DNA from: Sphingobacteriales bacterium
GTDB lineage: Bacteria > Bacteroidota > Bacteroidia > Chitinophagales > Chitinophagaceae
Direction of reading: 5' to 3'
DNA: 35,325 nt
NCBI GenBank assembly: GCA_016185185.1
Contig: JACPOD010000042.1
Location: forward strand, 1-35,325
Shown: positions 8,955-17,172 of the stretch, in pieces
How positions within the stretch are numbered: the stretch's first letter is position 1
How the letters are laid out: each line of letters starts with the position of its first letter
The notes under the pieces: generated by a model
What the model was told of the DNA's origin: nothing
What the model saw: the letters and a program-made list of their open reading frames with translations, nothing else
The model's database searches: none
Program-made: the position numbers and the translations under genes

Positions 8955-9032
8955 TGTCACACTGAGCCTGTCGAAGTGCTGCTCAACATTAGTACATCTG
9001 TTCATCAAGACTTCGACAAGCTCAGCCTGACA
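8955..9032. repeat. Imperfect inverted repeat (TGAGCCTGTCGAAGT family)
   Basis: The left arm 8955-8977 (TGTCACACTGAGCCTGTCGAAGT) pairs with the right arm 9010-9032 at 20 of 23 positions, with a 32-nt spacer. This palindromic REP-like sequence is widespread between Bacteroidota genes. It lies in the gap between the GH109-like gene and the asparaginase gene, and could form a hairpin in the transcript. Confidence 0.7.
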
Positions 9033-9035
9033 TCA

Positions 9036-9077
9036 CTATTTACCATTGACTATTCACTATTCACTATTCACCATTCA
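9036..9077. repeat. 7-bp tandem repeat, six units
   Basis: Six consecutive heptamers are seen: CTATTTA, CCATTGA, then CTATTCA three times, then CCATTCA. The array ends exactly at the stop codon of the GH109-like gene (9078-9080). Such heptamer arrays can expand or contract by slippage. Confidence 0.85.
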
Positions 9078-10484
<1,407 letters not shown>

Positions 10485-10543
10485 TTAGTGAAAAATAAAG
10501 ATAGGAGAAAAAATGCATGCTGCTTTTGTCAGGAGATAGCTAA

Positions 10544-10912
10544 TCATTCTTTTCTTTTAACCAGGAAGTAATAATCGCCTTCAATGGGCAGGTATCCATA
10601 TTCGTAACAAAAGAAATAAGTGGCACCTTTTTTATTTGTGTAAGTGTTGGTGAAATAAGTAAAGCTGAAGCCTTTTTGATGGAGTTTGGCTTTAGAGGCT
10701 TTGGCTGTTTCCGCACCGGCAGGAATCAATTCCTGTATAATACGCCGGTTCTTACGCAGGATGTTATTTACATTTCTTACATAAGTGGTATTGTCGCTGT
10801 TGAGCTTGTTGTTGTAGGCATTGCGGCACCAGTCGTCGCAGAATTTTTTATCAACACGACCTTTGATAATTTTACCACATTCGAGGCAGGTCTTTTCTGA
10901 AGTTTTGGTCAT
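10544..10912 (-). CDS. Small zinc-ribbon protein, function unknown
   Basis: The 122-residue protein has an N-terminal zinc ribbon with two pairs of cysteines (CLECGKIIKG and KFCDDWCRNAYNNK). A helical region follows (NNILRKNRRIIQELI), then an aromatic C-terminal part (FSFTYFTNTYTNKKGATYFFCYEYGYLP). There is no signal peptide. It is divergent from ssb and shares a 178-bp upstream region with it, so a nucleic-acid-related role is possible but unproven. Confidence 0.75.
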   Translation of the reverse strand: MTKTSEKTCLECGKIIKGRVDKKFCDDWCRNAYNNKLNSDNTTYVRNVNNILRKNRRIIQELIPAGAETAKASKAKLHQKGFSFTYFTNTYTNKKGATYFFCYEYGYLPIEGDYYFLVKRKE

Positions 10913-10951
10913 TGATAAAGCTTTAGGTTACTTAAATATAGGGAAATTATC

Positions 10952-11000
10952 CGTTTGCAAACGCTTACAAACGGGTAAATACGCTTATAAATGTTTAAAT
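10952..11000. promoter_or_regulatory. Palindrome and 20-bp direct repeat in the divergent zinc-ribbon/ssb region
   Basis: A perfect 12-bp palindrome CGTTTGCAAACG lies at 10952-10963. It overlaps two tandem 20-bp units (10961-10980 and 10981-11000, 16 of 20 identical, both starting ACGCTTA). The arrangement could be an operator or protein-binding site serving both divergent genes. A CATCTTTG at 11026-11033, one base off the -7 consensus, may be the ssb promoter. Confidence 0.45.
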
Positions 11001-11090
11001 ACCGGCTACGTCTTAGCAAGCAATTCATCTTTGTACCGTCAATGCTGAAAAACAGATCGGCATTATTTAAAAAGATTAAAACTAAAAATC

Positions 11091-11429
11091 ATGAACACAT
11101 TACGTAACAAAGTACAATTGATCGGGCACTTAGGCGCAGCACCAGAAATGAAAAGTTTTGATGGCGATAAAAAGATGGCCCGCATCAGCATCGCCACCAG
11201 CGAAACCTATACCAACGCAAAGGGTGAAAAAGTAAAAGACACCCAATGGCACAATGTAGTGCTTTGGGGTAAGCAGGCAGAGTTTGCTGAAAAATATTTA
11301 AACAAAGGAAGCGAAGTGCTTATTGAAGGCAAATTAGTAAACCGCAACTATACCGATAAAGACGGCATAAAAAAATATGTGACTGAAGTGCAGGTAAGCG
11401 ATGTGATGGCTTTTGGAGGTAAAAGTTAA
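11091..11429 (+). CDS. ssb: Single-stranded DNA-binding protein, short form
   Basis: An OB-fold SSB: NKVQLIGHLGAAPEMK, then KMARISIATSETY, DTQWHNVVLWGKQAEFAEKYL and KGSEVLIEGKLVNRNYTDKDG. At 112 residues it holds just the DNA-binding domain and lacks the long disordered linker and acidic tip (DDDIPF-like) by which housekeeping SSB recruits partner proteins. It is therefore probably a second, accessory copy, as found in many Bacteroidota. It is monocistronic, with a strong hairpin after the stop. Confidence 0.93.
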   Translation: MNTLRNKVQLIGHLGAAPEMKSFDGDKKMARISIATSETYTNAKGEKVKDTQWHNVVLWGKQAEFAEKYLNKGSEVLIEGKLVNRNYTDKDGIKKYVTEVQVSDVMAFGGKS

Positions 11430-11440
11430 CTTGCCTGTAT

Positions 11441-11480
11441 AATATTCCCTTTCCAGTATTGGGGAGGGAATATTTTGTCT
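11441..11480 (+). terminator. Intrinsic terminator of ssb
   Basis: A perfect 10-bp stem pairs AATATTCCCT (11441-11450) with AGGGAATATT (11465-11474). It is followed by TTGTCTTT. Confidence 0.75.
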
Positions 11481-11510
11481 TTATTTGCAAACTAATTAAG
11501 AAAGGACTTC

Positions 11511-12278
11511 ATGCATTCTATTGATAAGGCTAAGGCAATATTGAAACAATATTTTGGCTATGATTCTTTCCGGCATAACCAGGAAGCAATTATACAAAAT
11601 CTGATACAGGGAAATGATGGGCTGGTACTGATGCCAACCGGTGGTGGTAAAAGTGTTTGTTACCAGGTTCCCGCATTATTGTTTGATGGAGTTACCGTAG
11701 TAGTATCTCCATTAATTGCTTTGATGAAAGACCAGGTGGATGCATTAAGAGTAAATGGCATAGAAGCGGCATTCCTCAATTCAACACAAAGCAATGTTGA
11801 ACAAAATAATATCATCAGCAAACTGCAATCGAATCAGCTCAAATTATTATATGTGGCGCCGGAACGTTTGCTGGGAGAGGGGTCAATGTTCATCAACATA
11901 CTTAAACGATTTTCCATTTCTTTATTTGCTATTGATGAAGCACATTGCATCAGCCAGTGGGGCCATGATTTCCGGCCCGAGTATTTGCAGTTGGGCGAGT
12001 TGAAAAAACATTTTCCCAATGTTCCTGTAATTGCCTTAACAGCAACGGCGGATAAGCTTACTGAAAAAGATATTCTCGAAAAACTTCATTTAGATAAACT
12101 CAAAGTTTTTGAAAACAGTTTTAACCGGGAGAATATTTTTTATTACTTCAGGAATTATTTATTGCCTGAGCCGGGCCAGTACAGAGGCATTGGCAGCCAA
12201 ACTGGTGGAAGAAGGTTTTTCCGCAGCCGCTTATCATGCAGGATTAGAAAGAACGATAAGAGAAGAAACACAAAATAA
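11511..12278 (+). pseudogene. recQ: RecQ helicase, 5' part of an interrupted gene
   Basis: RecQ is a 3'-5' DNA helicase of recombination and repair. This segment holds helicase domain 1: the Q-motif region ([15 protein letters not shown]), Walker [30 protein letters not shown] in [20 protein letters not shown], and ALTATAD. Homology is continuous to about 12146 ([10 protein letters not shown]). It then drops out of frame: about 20 residues that precede SGIIYC in RecQ proteins are missing, and the rest continues in another frame from about 12148. Residues after Tyr-Tyr in this frame are junk up to the stop at 12278. The pattern fits a deletion of roughly 60-65 nt with length 2 modulo 3. The start ATG lies 26 nt after the ssb terminator. 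Confidence 0.85.
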
Positions 12279-12951
12279 ATTTTTGAGAGATGAGGTGAAG
12301 ATTATTGTGGCAACTATTGCATTTGGTATGGGTATCAATAAGAGTAATGTTCGTTTTGTTATACATGTTGATTTACCTAAAAACATAGAAGGTTATTACC
12401 AGGAAACCGGCCGGGCGGGAAGAGATAGTTTAAAAAGCGAAGCCATCTTATTTTACAGTGCCGGCGATGTAATGAAGCTGAAACATTTTGCCCATATAGA
12501 AAATAACCCGGCTCAAACGGAGATACTGCTGAAGAAGCTGAATCAGATGATGAACTTTTGCGAAAGCAGTATGTGCCGCCGTAAATACCTGCTGAATTAT
12601 TTTGGGGAAAAACATGCTGATTATTGCGGCAGTTGTGATATATGCCTGAGCAATTATGAAAAGTTTGATGCCACCGAGCTGGCACAAAAGGCATTGAGTG
12701 CTGTTGCCAGGTTGAATGAAGGTTTCGGTATCAATTATGTGGTAGATATATTGCGTGGTTCAGCTTCAGAAAAAATTAAGGAAGCACATAAGCAAATTAA
12801 AACGTATGGTTCAGGAAAAGATACCAGCAAAGAACATTGGATACGATATATAAGAGATATGGTATCGCTGGGATATTTATCGCAGGCAGATGGACTTTAC
12901 CCGGTGCTGAAATTAAATGTTGTAAGCAACCCTGTTGGTCACCCTAAGTAA
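12109..12951 (+). pseudogene. recQ: RecQ helicase, middle part, cut off by an insertion
   Basis: True RecQ homology runs from about 12148 ([19 protein letters not shown]) to 12918. It contains helicase domain 2 ([43 protein letters not shown]) and the zinc-binding part of the RQC domain with its four cysteines (MCRRKYLLNYFG and CGSCDIC). The start of the winged helix follows (LGYLSQADGLYPVLKLN). The last RecQ residue is the Asn encoded at 12916-12918. The eleven codons to the stop at 12951 belong to the inserted element. RecQ sequence resumes at 15732 with DKSWRVLKGEE, exactly collinear with other RecQ proteins. The first codons from 12109 are out-of-frame sequence, not RecQ. Confidence 0.85.
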
Positions 12952-13093
12952 AAATTACCAGTTTGTGGTATTGCTTGGGTGACACAGAAAAAATATCTTA
13001 CAGCGTTTTTATGACATTTATAACACTACATTCTGCGACTGACACAAGCCCGCCAATTAAAATTTATAATTTCAAACTCCTAAAACTTATATT

Positions 13094-13648
13094 ATGCTTA
13101 AAACCATTTCGATTTTTCTGACAACCGTATTACTTAATCTTAATTCAGTGGGACAGATAACAAAAGGCAACTGGATGCTTGGAGGCGTTATTAGTTATGC
13201 TTCCACAAACTATAATAGCGAAAATTACGGAGTGCCTCATACCTCTTACAATTTACAAGTAAGACCAAACGTCGGCTATTTTTTTATTGACAATTTATCC
13301 GCTGGAATAAAAACGGGTATTGGTAAAACTGGCGACAAAGGAGGAACAAACTATACAGATTTTAATGTAGGGCCTTTTTGCCGCTATTACATACTCAATC
13401 CGGGAAAAAGTGTGAATGTTATAGCAGAAGGAGGATACCTGTATGGATTTGAAACGGGTACAGCTTCAGAAAAAGCATCAAAAAATACATTTATGCTTTC
13501 TGCCGGCCCGGTCGTATACTTTAATACTGTAGTAGGGTTGGAATTTTTACTAAGCTATTCTACATATAAATTTTCAGGTGTCAAGGGCAGTAATAATACA
13601 GTTATGATTGGCCTTGGGCTTCAGGTACATCTTGAAAAAGAAAAATAA
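13094..13648 (+). CDS. Small outer-membrane beta-barrel protein carried by the insert
   Basis: The 184-residue protein has a signal peptide (MLKTISIFLTTVLLNLNSVGQ) followed by alternating amphipathic strands (GNWMLGGVISYAST, NLQVRPNVGYFFIDNLSAGI, FMLSAGPVVYFN, TVMIGLGLQVHLEK) with a charged end. This is the pattern of the outer-membrane beta-barrel families (PF13505/PF13568-like) with eight or so strands. The function is unknown. It is the first gene in the recQ insert and lies 24 bp upstream of the T9SS cargo gene, so the two are probably one operon. A clear Bacteroidota promoter is not obvious in the 142 bp upstream. Confidence 0.8.
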   Translation: MLKTISIFLTTVLLNLNSVGQITKGNWMLGGVISYASTNYNSENYGVPHTSYNLQVRPNVGYFFIDNLSAGIKTGIGKTGDKGGTNYTDFNVGPFCRYYILNPGKSVNVIAEGGYLYGFETGTASEKASKNTFMLSAGPVVYFNTVVGLEFLLSYSTYKFSGVKGSNNTVMIGLGLQVHLEKEK

Positions 13649-13672
13649 TTAATCAACCAAAACAATTTAATC

Positions 13673-15463
13673 ATGAAACGATTTATCAGTTTTTTATTGC
13701 TGTTATTTTCAATAGCAGCAGTGGGCCAAAACGTAACAATAGATTATCAGGCGTGGAATCCGTCAGGTACTACTTGCAGTTTGTTTGTAAACCCAACAAA
13801 TGTTCCGGCAACAGGTACAGCCTCCGGCACTATTGAACATCAGCGAAAGCTGGGACAAACGGTTTACAGCAATTCAGATGCTTCTATTCAAATGCAAACA
13901 ACTTTCCAAACTACTGGTTCTGTCTATAAAGGAGCAAGGTATAGGATTGCTTACAATTTCAAGGCTGGCTATAGTTATATGATTTATGTAACTGCCGCAG
14001 CTATTGAAAACACAGTTGGATTTCCTACAGGGCCATTTATAAGATTAGATGTAAACAATAATGGAGGAGGTGGAAGTACAGGCTGTAACGGGCCAGAAAC
14101 CCTTAATCCCAATACGGGAGGAAATCCTGCTGCTGTTAAATTATCATCTAACAGTTTTCAGGAATTTCAGTTTGTTTTTCCTGCATTAGGTGCACAACCT
14201 ACATTGGAAGTAACATCATTTCCAGCAGAAAATGGCGGAACAAAAACCGTGAGAGTAAGAAAAATAAGAATTGTGGAAACACCACCACCACCAACATTTA
14301 CACTTTCGCCATCGCCCACACTAAACATACCTTTGGGTACAAATGCACCTCAAACATTTACTGTTACTAATGTCTATAATTCACCAGGAGTTACATCTTA
14401 TGAATGGAATCTTGGTTCCGCTACAAATGGATGGCTTTACAATGGTAATCCTGCCCCTCAAAATATTTCAACAACAACAAACACTTTGATGCTTACACCA
14501 GACCCATGTGCATCATTGAGTAATATTTCAGTAACGGTAAGAATTAATAATCTAAACTACCAGACATTAAATTGCTCAGTTACAAGAACCATCCCCCCTG
14601 CAAGCGATTTTGCAATATCAGGCCCTAATGAGTTTTGCACTTCGGCAAACTACACAATTTCAGGTGGTTCACTTTGTGGAGCAAATGTCACTTGGTCTTT
14701 AGGCTATTTAAACAATCACCCAAATGTGGCTTCCTTAAGCTGTACAAATTGCACATCAACTACTCTAACAAAAATAAACAATGGTACAGTTTGGTTAATT
14801 GCGACCGTTACTTTTCCGGGTTCAAACACAACTTATACTTATGAAAAATACATTGGTGTGGGTGTGCCTCTAATCAGAGGATGGTACAACAGCCCAACAA
14901 ATCCAAGCGAGCCGTTAGCAGCTTCCTCACGTTTTGAATTTAATTGGAACGACGCCTGCTATACTACTCTAATTTCTACTAACATGGACATAACCGCTAA
15001 TACAACTGTGGTATGGGAAGATGCCGGTAACTCAGGTGGTGTGACATGGTACCAGAATGGAAATAACCTGAATTTTTATTTTTCAGACTTAGACCAATGG
15101 GCCTATTTCAGGGTTACTGCAACAAATTCTTGCGGTTCAAAAAGCTGGCTGTATCGGTTTAGGTCGGTAGGTGAAAATTGTGAAGGCGGAGGCCCGCCTT
15201 TACGTGTAATGCTTTCACCTAACCCGGCAACAAGTACAATTAATGTAACATTAACTGACAGAAAGGATTTGAAAAAACAAAAGGAAATAGTCGAAATCCG
15301 CTTGATTGATAAAATGGGAAATATTAAACAAAAATGGAACTATGGTAAAGCAAGCGGTAATCAGACCCGACAAATTAATGTCAGCAGTTTCCCGGCGGAC
15401 ATATATACCATCATGGTGTTTGACGGCAATATATGGACATCGGAAAAATTTATTAAACAATAA
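13673..15463 (+). CDS. T9SS type A sorting-domain surface protein carried by the insert
   Basis: The 596-residue secreted protein begins with a signal peptide (MKRFISFLLLLFSIAAVGQ). About 170 residues of a jelly-roll-like domain follow (KGARYRIAYNFKAGYSYMIYV). Then come Ser/Thr/Pro-rich linkers (ETPPPPTFTLSPSPTL) and two or three Ig/PKD-like units (FAISGPNEFCTSANYTISGG with several Cys pairs; FRVTATNSCGSKSWLYRF). The C-terminus is a type A sorting domain (LSPNPATSTINV ... IDKMGNIKQKW ... FPADIYTIMVFDG). It should be exported by the type IX system and attached to the cell surface. The specific role (adhesion, binding) is not known. It follows the barrel gene by 24 bp and is closed by a terminator. 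Confidence 0.85.
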   Translation: MKRFISFLLLLFSIAAVGQNVTIDYQAWNPSGTTCSLFVNPTNVPATGTASGTIEHQRKLGQTVYSNSDASIQMQTTFQTTGSVYKGARYRIAYNFKAGYSYMIYVTAAAIENTVGFPTGPFIRLDVNNNGGGGSTGCNGPETLNPNTGGNPAAVKLSSNSFQEFQFVFPALGAQPTLEVTSFPAENGGTKTVRVRKIRIVETPPPPTFTLSPSPTLNIPLGTNAPQTFTVTNVYNSPGVTSYEWNLGSATNGWLYNGNPAPQNISTTTNTLMLTPDPCASLSNISVTVRINNLNYQTLNCSVTRTIPPASDFAISGPNEFCTSANYTISGGSLCGANVTWSLGYLNNHPNVASLSCTNCTSTTLTKINNGTVWLIATVTFPGSNTTYTYEKYIGVGVPLIRGWYNSPTNPSEPLAASSRFEFNWNDACYTTLISTNMDITANTTVVWEDAGNSGGVTWYQNGNNLNFYFSDLDQWAYFRVTATNSCGSKSWLYRFRSVGENCEGGGPPLRVMLSPNPATSTINVTLTDRKDLKKQKEIVEIRLIDKMGNIKQKWNYGKASGNQTRQINVSSFPADIYTIMVFDGNIWTSEKFIKQ

Positions 15464-15481
15464 AATTGCTTTTAAAAAATG

Positions 15482-15519
15482 TAAATGGCTGTTCATTTTT
15501 TGGACAGCCATTTATTTTG
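15482..15519 (+). terminator. Intrinsic terminator at the end of the insert's operon
   Basis: A perfect 11-bp stem pairs TAAATGGCTGT (15482-15492) with ACAGCCATTTA (15504-15514). It is followed by TTTTG, 18 bp after the T9SS gene stop. Confidence 0.75.
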
Positions 15520-15535
15520 ACACGGTGAAGGGTAT

Positions 15536-15732
15536 GCTTACAACAAATGTATTGCCAAAATGCAGGCTGACGGAAGCCGTGTTTCAACTTTAGTAATTCT
15601 GTTGGGCTCCATATCCAGCTTGACCTTATCTATTTAGCTATGTGCATATCATCATCTTTTCTATCTTTACTCAGCAGCAGTTAGCCGGGGCTGACGGAAT
15701 TCTATTCCCTGCACTTCGGCAATACCTGCTCG
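15536..15732 (+). other. attC-like recombination site (long imperfect palindrome)
   Basis: GCTTACAAC (15536-15544) is followed by a left arm at 15549-15566 (GTATTGCCAAAATGCAGG). A loop region of about 140 nt comes next, then a right arm at 15708-15725, complementary to the left arm at 16 of 18 positions, then CTGCTCG at the junction with recQ. The loop contains an 11-bp direct repeat GGCTGACGGAA at 15565-15575 and 15689-15699. The matching outer arm GTTGTAAGC is found at the other end of the insert (12919). At about 200 nt this is longer than most attC sites. No protein is predicted from it; the ATG at 15642 is in this site. Confidence 0.55.
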
Positions 15733-16439
15733 ATAAAAGCTGGCGGGTTTTAAAAGGAGAAGAAAAAGTAATGCTGGTAAAATCCATCACTTATAAAAAG
15801 GAAGCGGAGAAAACCATGGCTGAAGAAGCGGTGCCGCATGAGGAAGATTTATTGCAGCAATTAAAACAATTACGTCTGCAATTTGCCATGGATGAAAATG
15901 TGCCAGCTTACGTGGTGTTAAGTGATGCCAGTTTGCTGGAGCTGGCGAGTTATCTGCCACAAAATGAAAATGAATTGCTCCAGGTTTCCGGATTTGGCTC
16001 TGTTAAGCTGGCTAAGTACGGCAAAACATTTTTAAATACGATTGCTGGCTACTGTAAAGCTCACCAACTGTCCGGTAGAATTCATTTACGCAAACCTAAG
16101 CGGCTTAAAAAAGACTCAATTGAAAGGGCTGCGGCAAAAAGCTCAACCGACCGGGTTTCACTGGATATGTTTTTGGCGGGCAAGTCAGTCCAGGAAATTG
16201 CTGCCGAAAGAAAGCTCACGATTGGTACAGTTGAAAATCATTTGGCCGGATTTGTAAACTCCGGAGAGATAAATATTGAATCGCTAATTCCAAAATCTAA
16301 AATTGAGATTATAAAAAACAAGTACGAAGAATTGGGAGCTGAGCTTGGAATAAAACCAATTAAAGAAGCACTGGGTGATGATTACAGTTATGGTGAGATT
16401 AGGACTGTGGTTAATTATTATCGGTTCTGGGCTAAATAA
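15642..16439 (+). pseudogene. recQ: RecQ helicase, 3' part (winged-helix end, HRDC, HTH domains)
   Basis: An open frame starts at an ATG at 15642, but its first 30 codons lie in the attC-like site. RecQ homology begins at 15732 (DKSWRVLKGEEKVMLVKS), the end of the RQC winged helix. It is followed by an HRDC domain (LLQQLKQLRLQFAMDENVPAYVVLSDASL-type, ending LNTIAGYCKAHQ) and a C-terminal helix-turn-helix (RVSLDMFLAGKSVQEIAAE, then LTIGTVENHLAGFV) found in Bacteroidota RecQ. If translated from 15642 it would give a HRDC/HTH fragment with no helicase. Adding the three recQ pieces and the missing ~62 nt gives about 725 residues, the usual length in this group. Confidence 0.85.
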
Positions 16440-16486
16440 TAATTCTTATAATTAATATTATGTTAAATAGAATTGTTTCCACAAAA

Positions 16487-17089
16487 TCATTGTCCAGCCT
16501 GCGGCTGACGAAGAATAATAAATTGTATCAGCTCATCCAATTCAATCCCTGCCCTGTTACAGGCATCAGCGATATCTTCACGGCTGACATTGGCAGCAAA
16601 GCTTTTTTCTTTTAATCGTTTCTTCACTCCTTTTAATTCCATACCAGTATATCCTTCCGGTCGCATTAATGAATATGCATGAATTAAACCGGAAAGTTCA
16701 TCAAAGGCATAAAGCATTTTATCCATCTTAGTTACCGGCTCTACCCCAAAATGCAATGGCCCATGGCTGGCAATTGCCCGGATGATCTCCGGATCAACAT
16801 TACGATTTTCTAATTCTTCAATGATCTTTTTACAATGCTGGTCCGGCCATTGGTCCCAATCAGCATCGTGTAACAGTCCGGCCATTTCCCACCGCCAGGC
16901 ATCTGCCTCATTCAGCCCTTCTTTTTCTAAAGCCCAGCATTTCATTAATTGCGCCACCTGATTCATGTGCAGCTGTAGCCGTTCATTTTTTACCCAATCA
17001 TAAAATAATGCTTTGGCTTCTTCTCTTGTCAACGTTTTACCTGTATTTGCTGAATCACCAAATTCTGTTCGGTCTAATAATAATGACAT
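16487..17089 (-). CDS. HD-domain hydrolase (predicted phosphohydrolase)
   Basis: The 200-residue protein has the HD-superfamily layout: a first His in LQLHMNQVAQLM, the signature HD in WEMAGLLHDADWDQWPDQH, a His in IRAIASHGPLHFG and an Asp in YAFDELSGLIHAY. Such proteins hydrolyse phosphate esters or nucleotides with bound metal; the substrate is unknown. There is no signal peptide. It is convergent with the recQ 3' end and separated from the upstream TPR gene by a strong terminator, so it is probably transcribed alone. Confidence 0.85.
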   Translation of the reverse strand: MSLLLDRTEFGDSANTGKTLTREEAKALFYDWVKNERLQLHMNQVAQLMKCWALEKEGLNEADAWRWEMAGLLHDADWDQWPDQHCKKIIEELENRNVDPEIIRAIASHGPLHFGVEPVTKMDKMLYAFDELSGLIHAYSLMRPEGYTGMELKGVKKRLKEKSFAANVSREDIADACNRAGIELDELIQFIILRQPQAGQ

Positions 17090-17116
17090 GTTATAACTAT
17101 TTCTTTTGATGAAATT

Positions 17117-17153
17117 AAATAAAAAAGGATAATCAAAATCTGATTATCCTTTT
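17117..17153 (-). terminator. Intrinsic terminator after the TPR gene
   Basis: A perfect 13-bp stem pairs AAAAGGATAATCA (17123-17135) with TGATTATCCTTTT (17141-17153) around a 5-nt loop. On the minus strand it ends in a T-run, downstream of the TPR gene stop at 17173. Confidence 0.85.
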
Positions 17154-17172
17154 CCAATAAATACTTTAAAAG

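Larger units (their letters stand above)
12919..15731 (+). mobile_element. Integron-cassette-like insert in recQ, with two genes and an attC-like site
   Basis: The boundaries are set by the host gene: RecQ reads ...VLKLN up to 12918 and DKSWRVLK... from 15732, with no residue lost or duplicated. The 2813-bp insert holds two genes in the recQ orientation, a terminator, and at the right end a long imperfect palindrome. The left end begins GTTGTAAGC; the exact inverse GCTTACAAC stands at 15536-15544, just outside the palindrome. Circularising the insert would put GTTGTAAGC at the far side of the palindrome and give a full attC-like site. The junctions are AAATG|TT... and ...CTCG|ATAAAAGC, that is, insertion at G|AT, like integron secondary sites. 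The core departs from the canonical GTTRRRY, and no integrase or transposase gene is present, so the mechanism is inferred. Confidence 0.65.

Noticed and set aside
8955..9077. CRISPR array.
   Set aside because: Units are 7 bp with no spacers and no cas genes; the window has no CRISPR-type repeat.
12109..12280. Programmed ribosomal frameshift in recQ.
   Set aside because: About 20 conserved residues are missing at the junction, so a frameshift alone could not restore the protein, and the 3' part is cut off by the insert anyway.
12919..15548. Classical transposon: inverted ends GTTGTAAGCA / TGCTTACAAC flanked by AAAT on both sides, like a 4-bp target duplication.
   Set aside because: RecQ does not resume after the right AAAT (15545-15548) but only at 15732, and there is no transposase. 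The AAAT match is short enough to be chance; the cassette reading explains all of the extra 183 bp.
15642..15731. N-terminal 30 codons of the frame starting at 15642 as a real protein start, or a duplicated RecQ segment (ADGILFPAL resembling ADGLYPVL).
   Set aside because: The stretch lies in the palindromic site. The resemblance is a few residues and the DNA does not align well; RecQ continuity is exact at 15732 without it.
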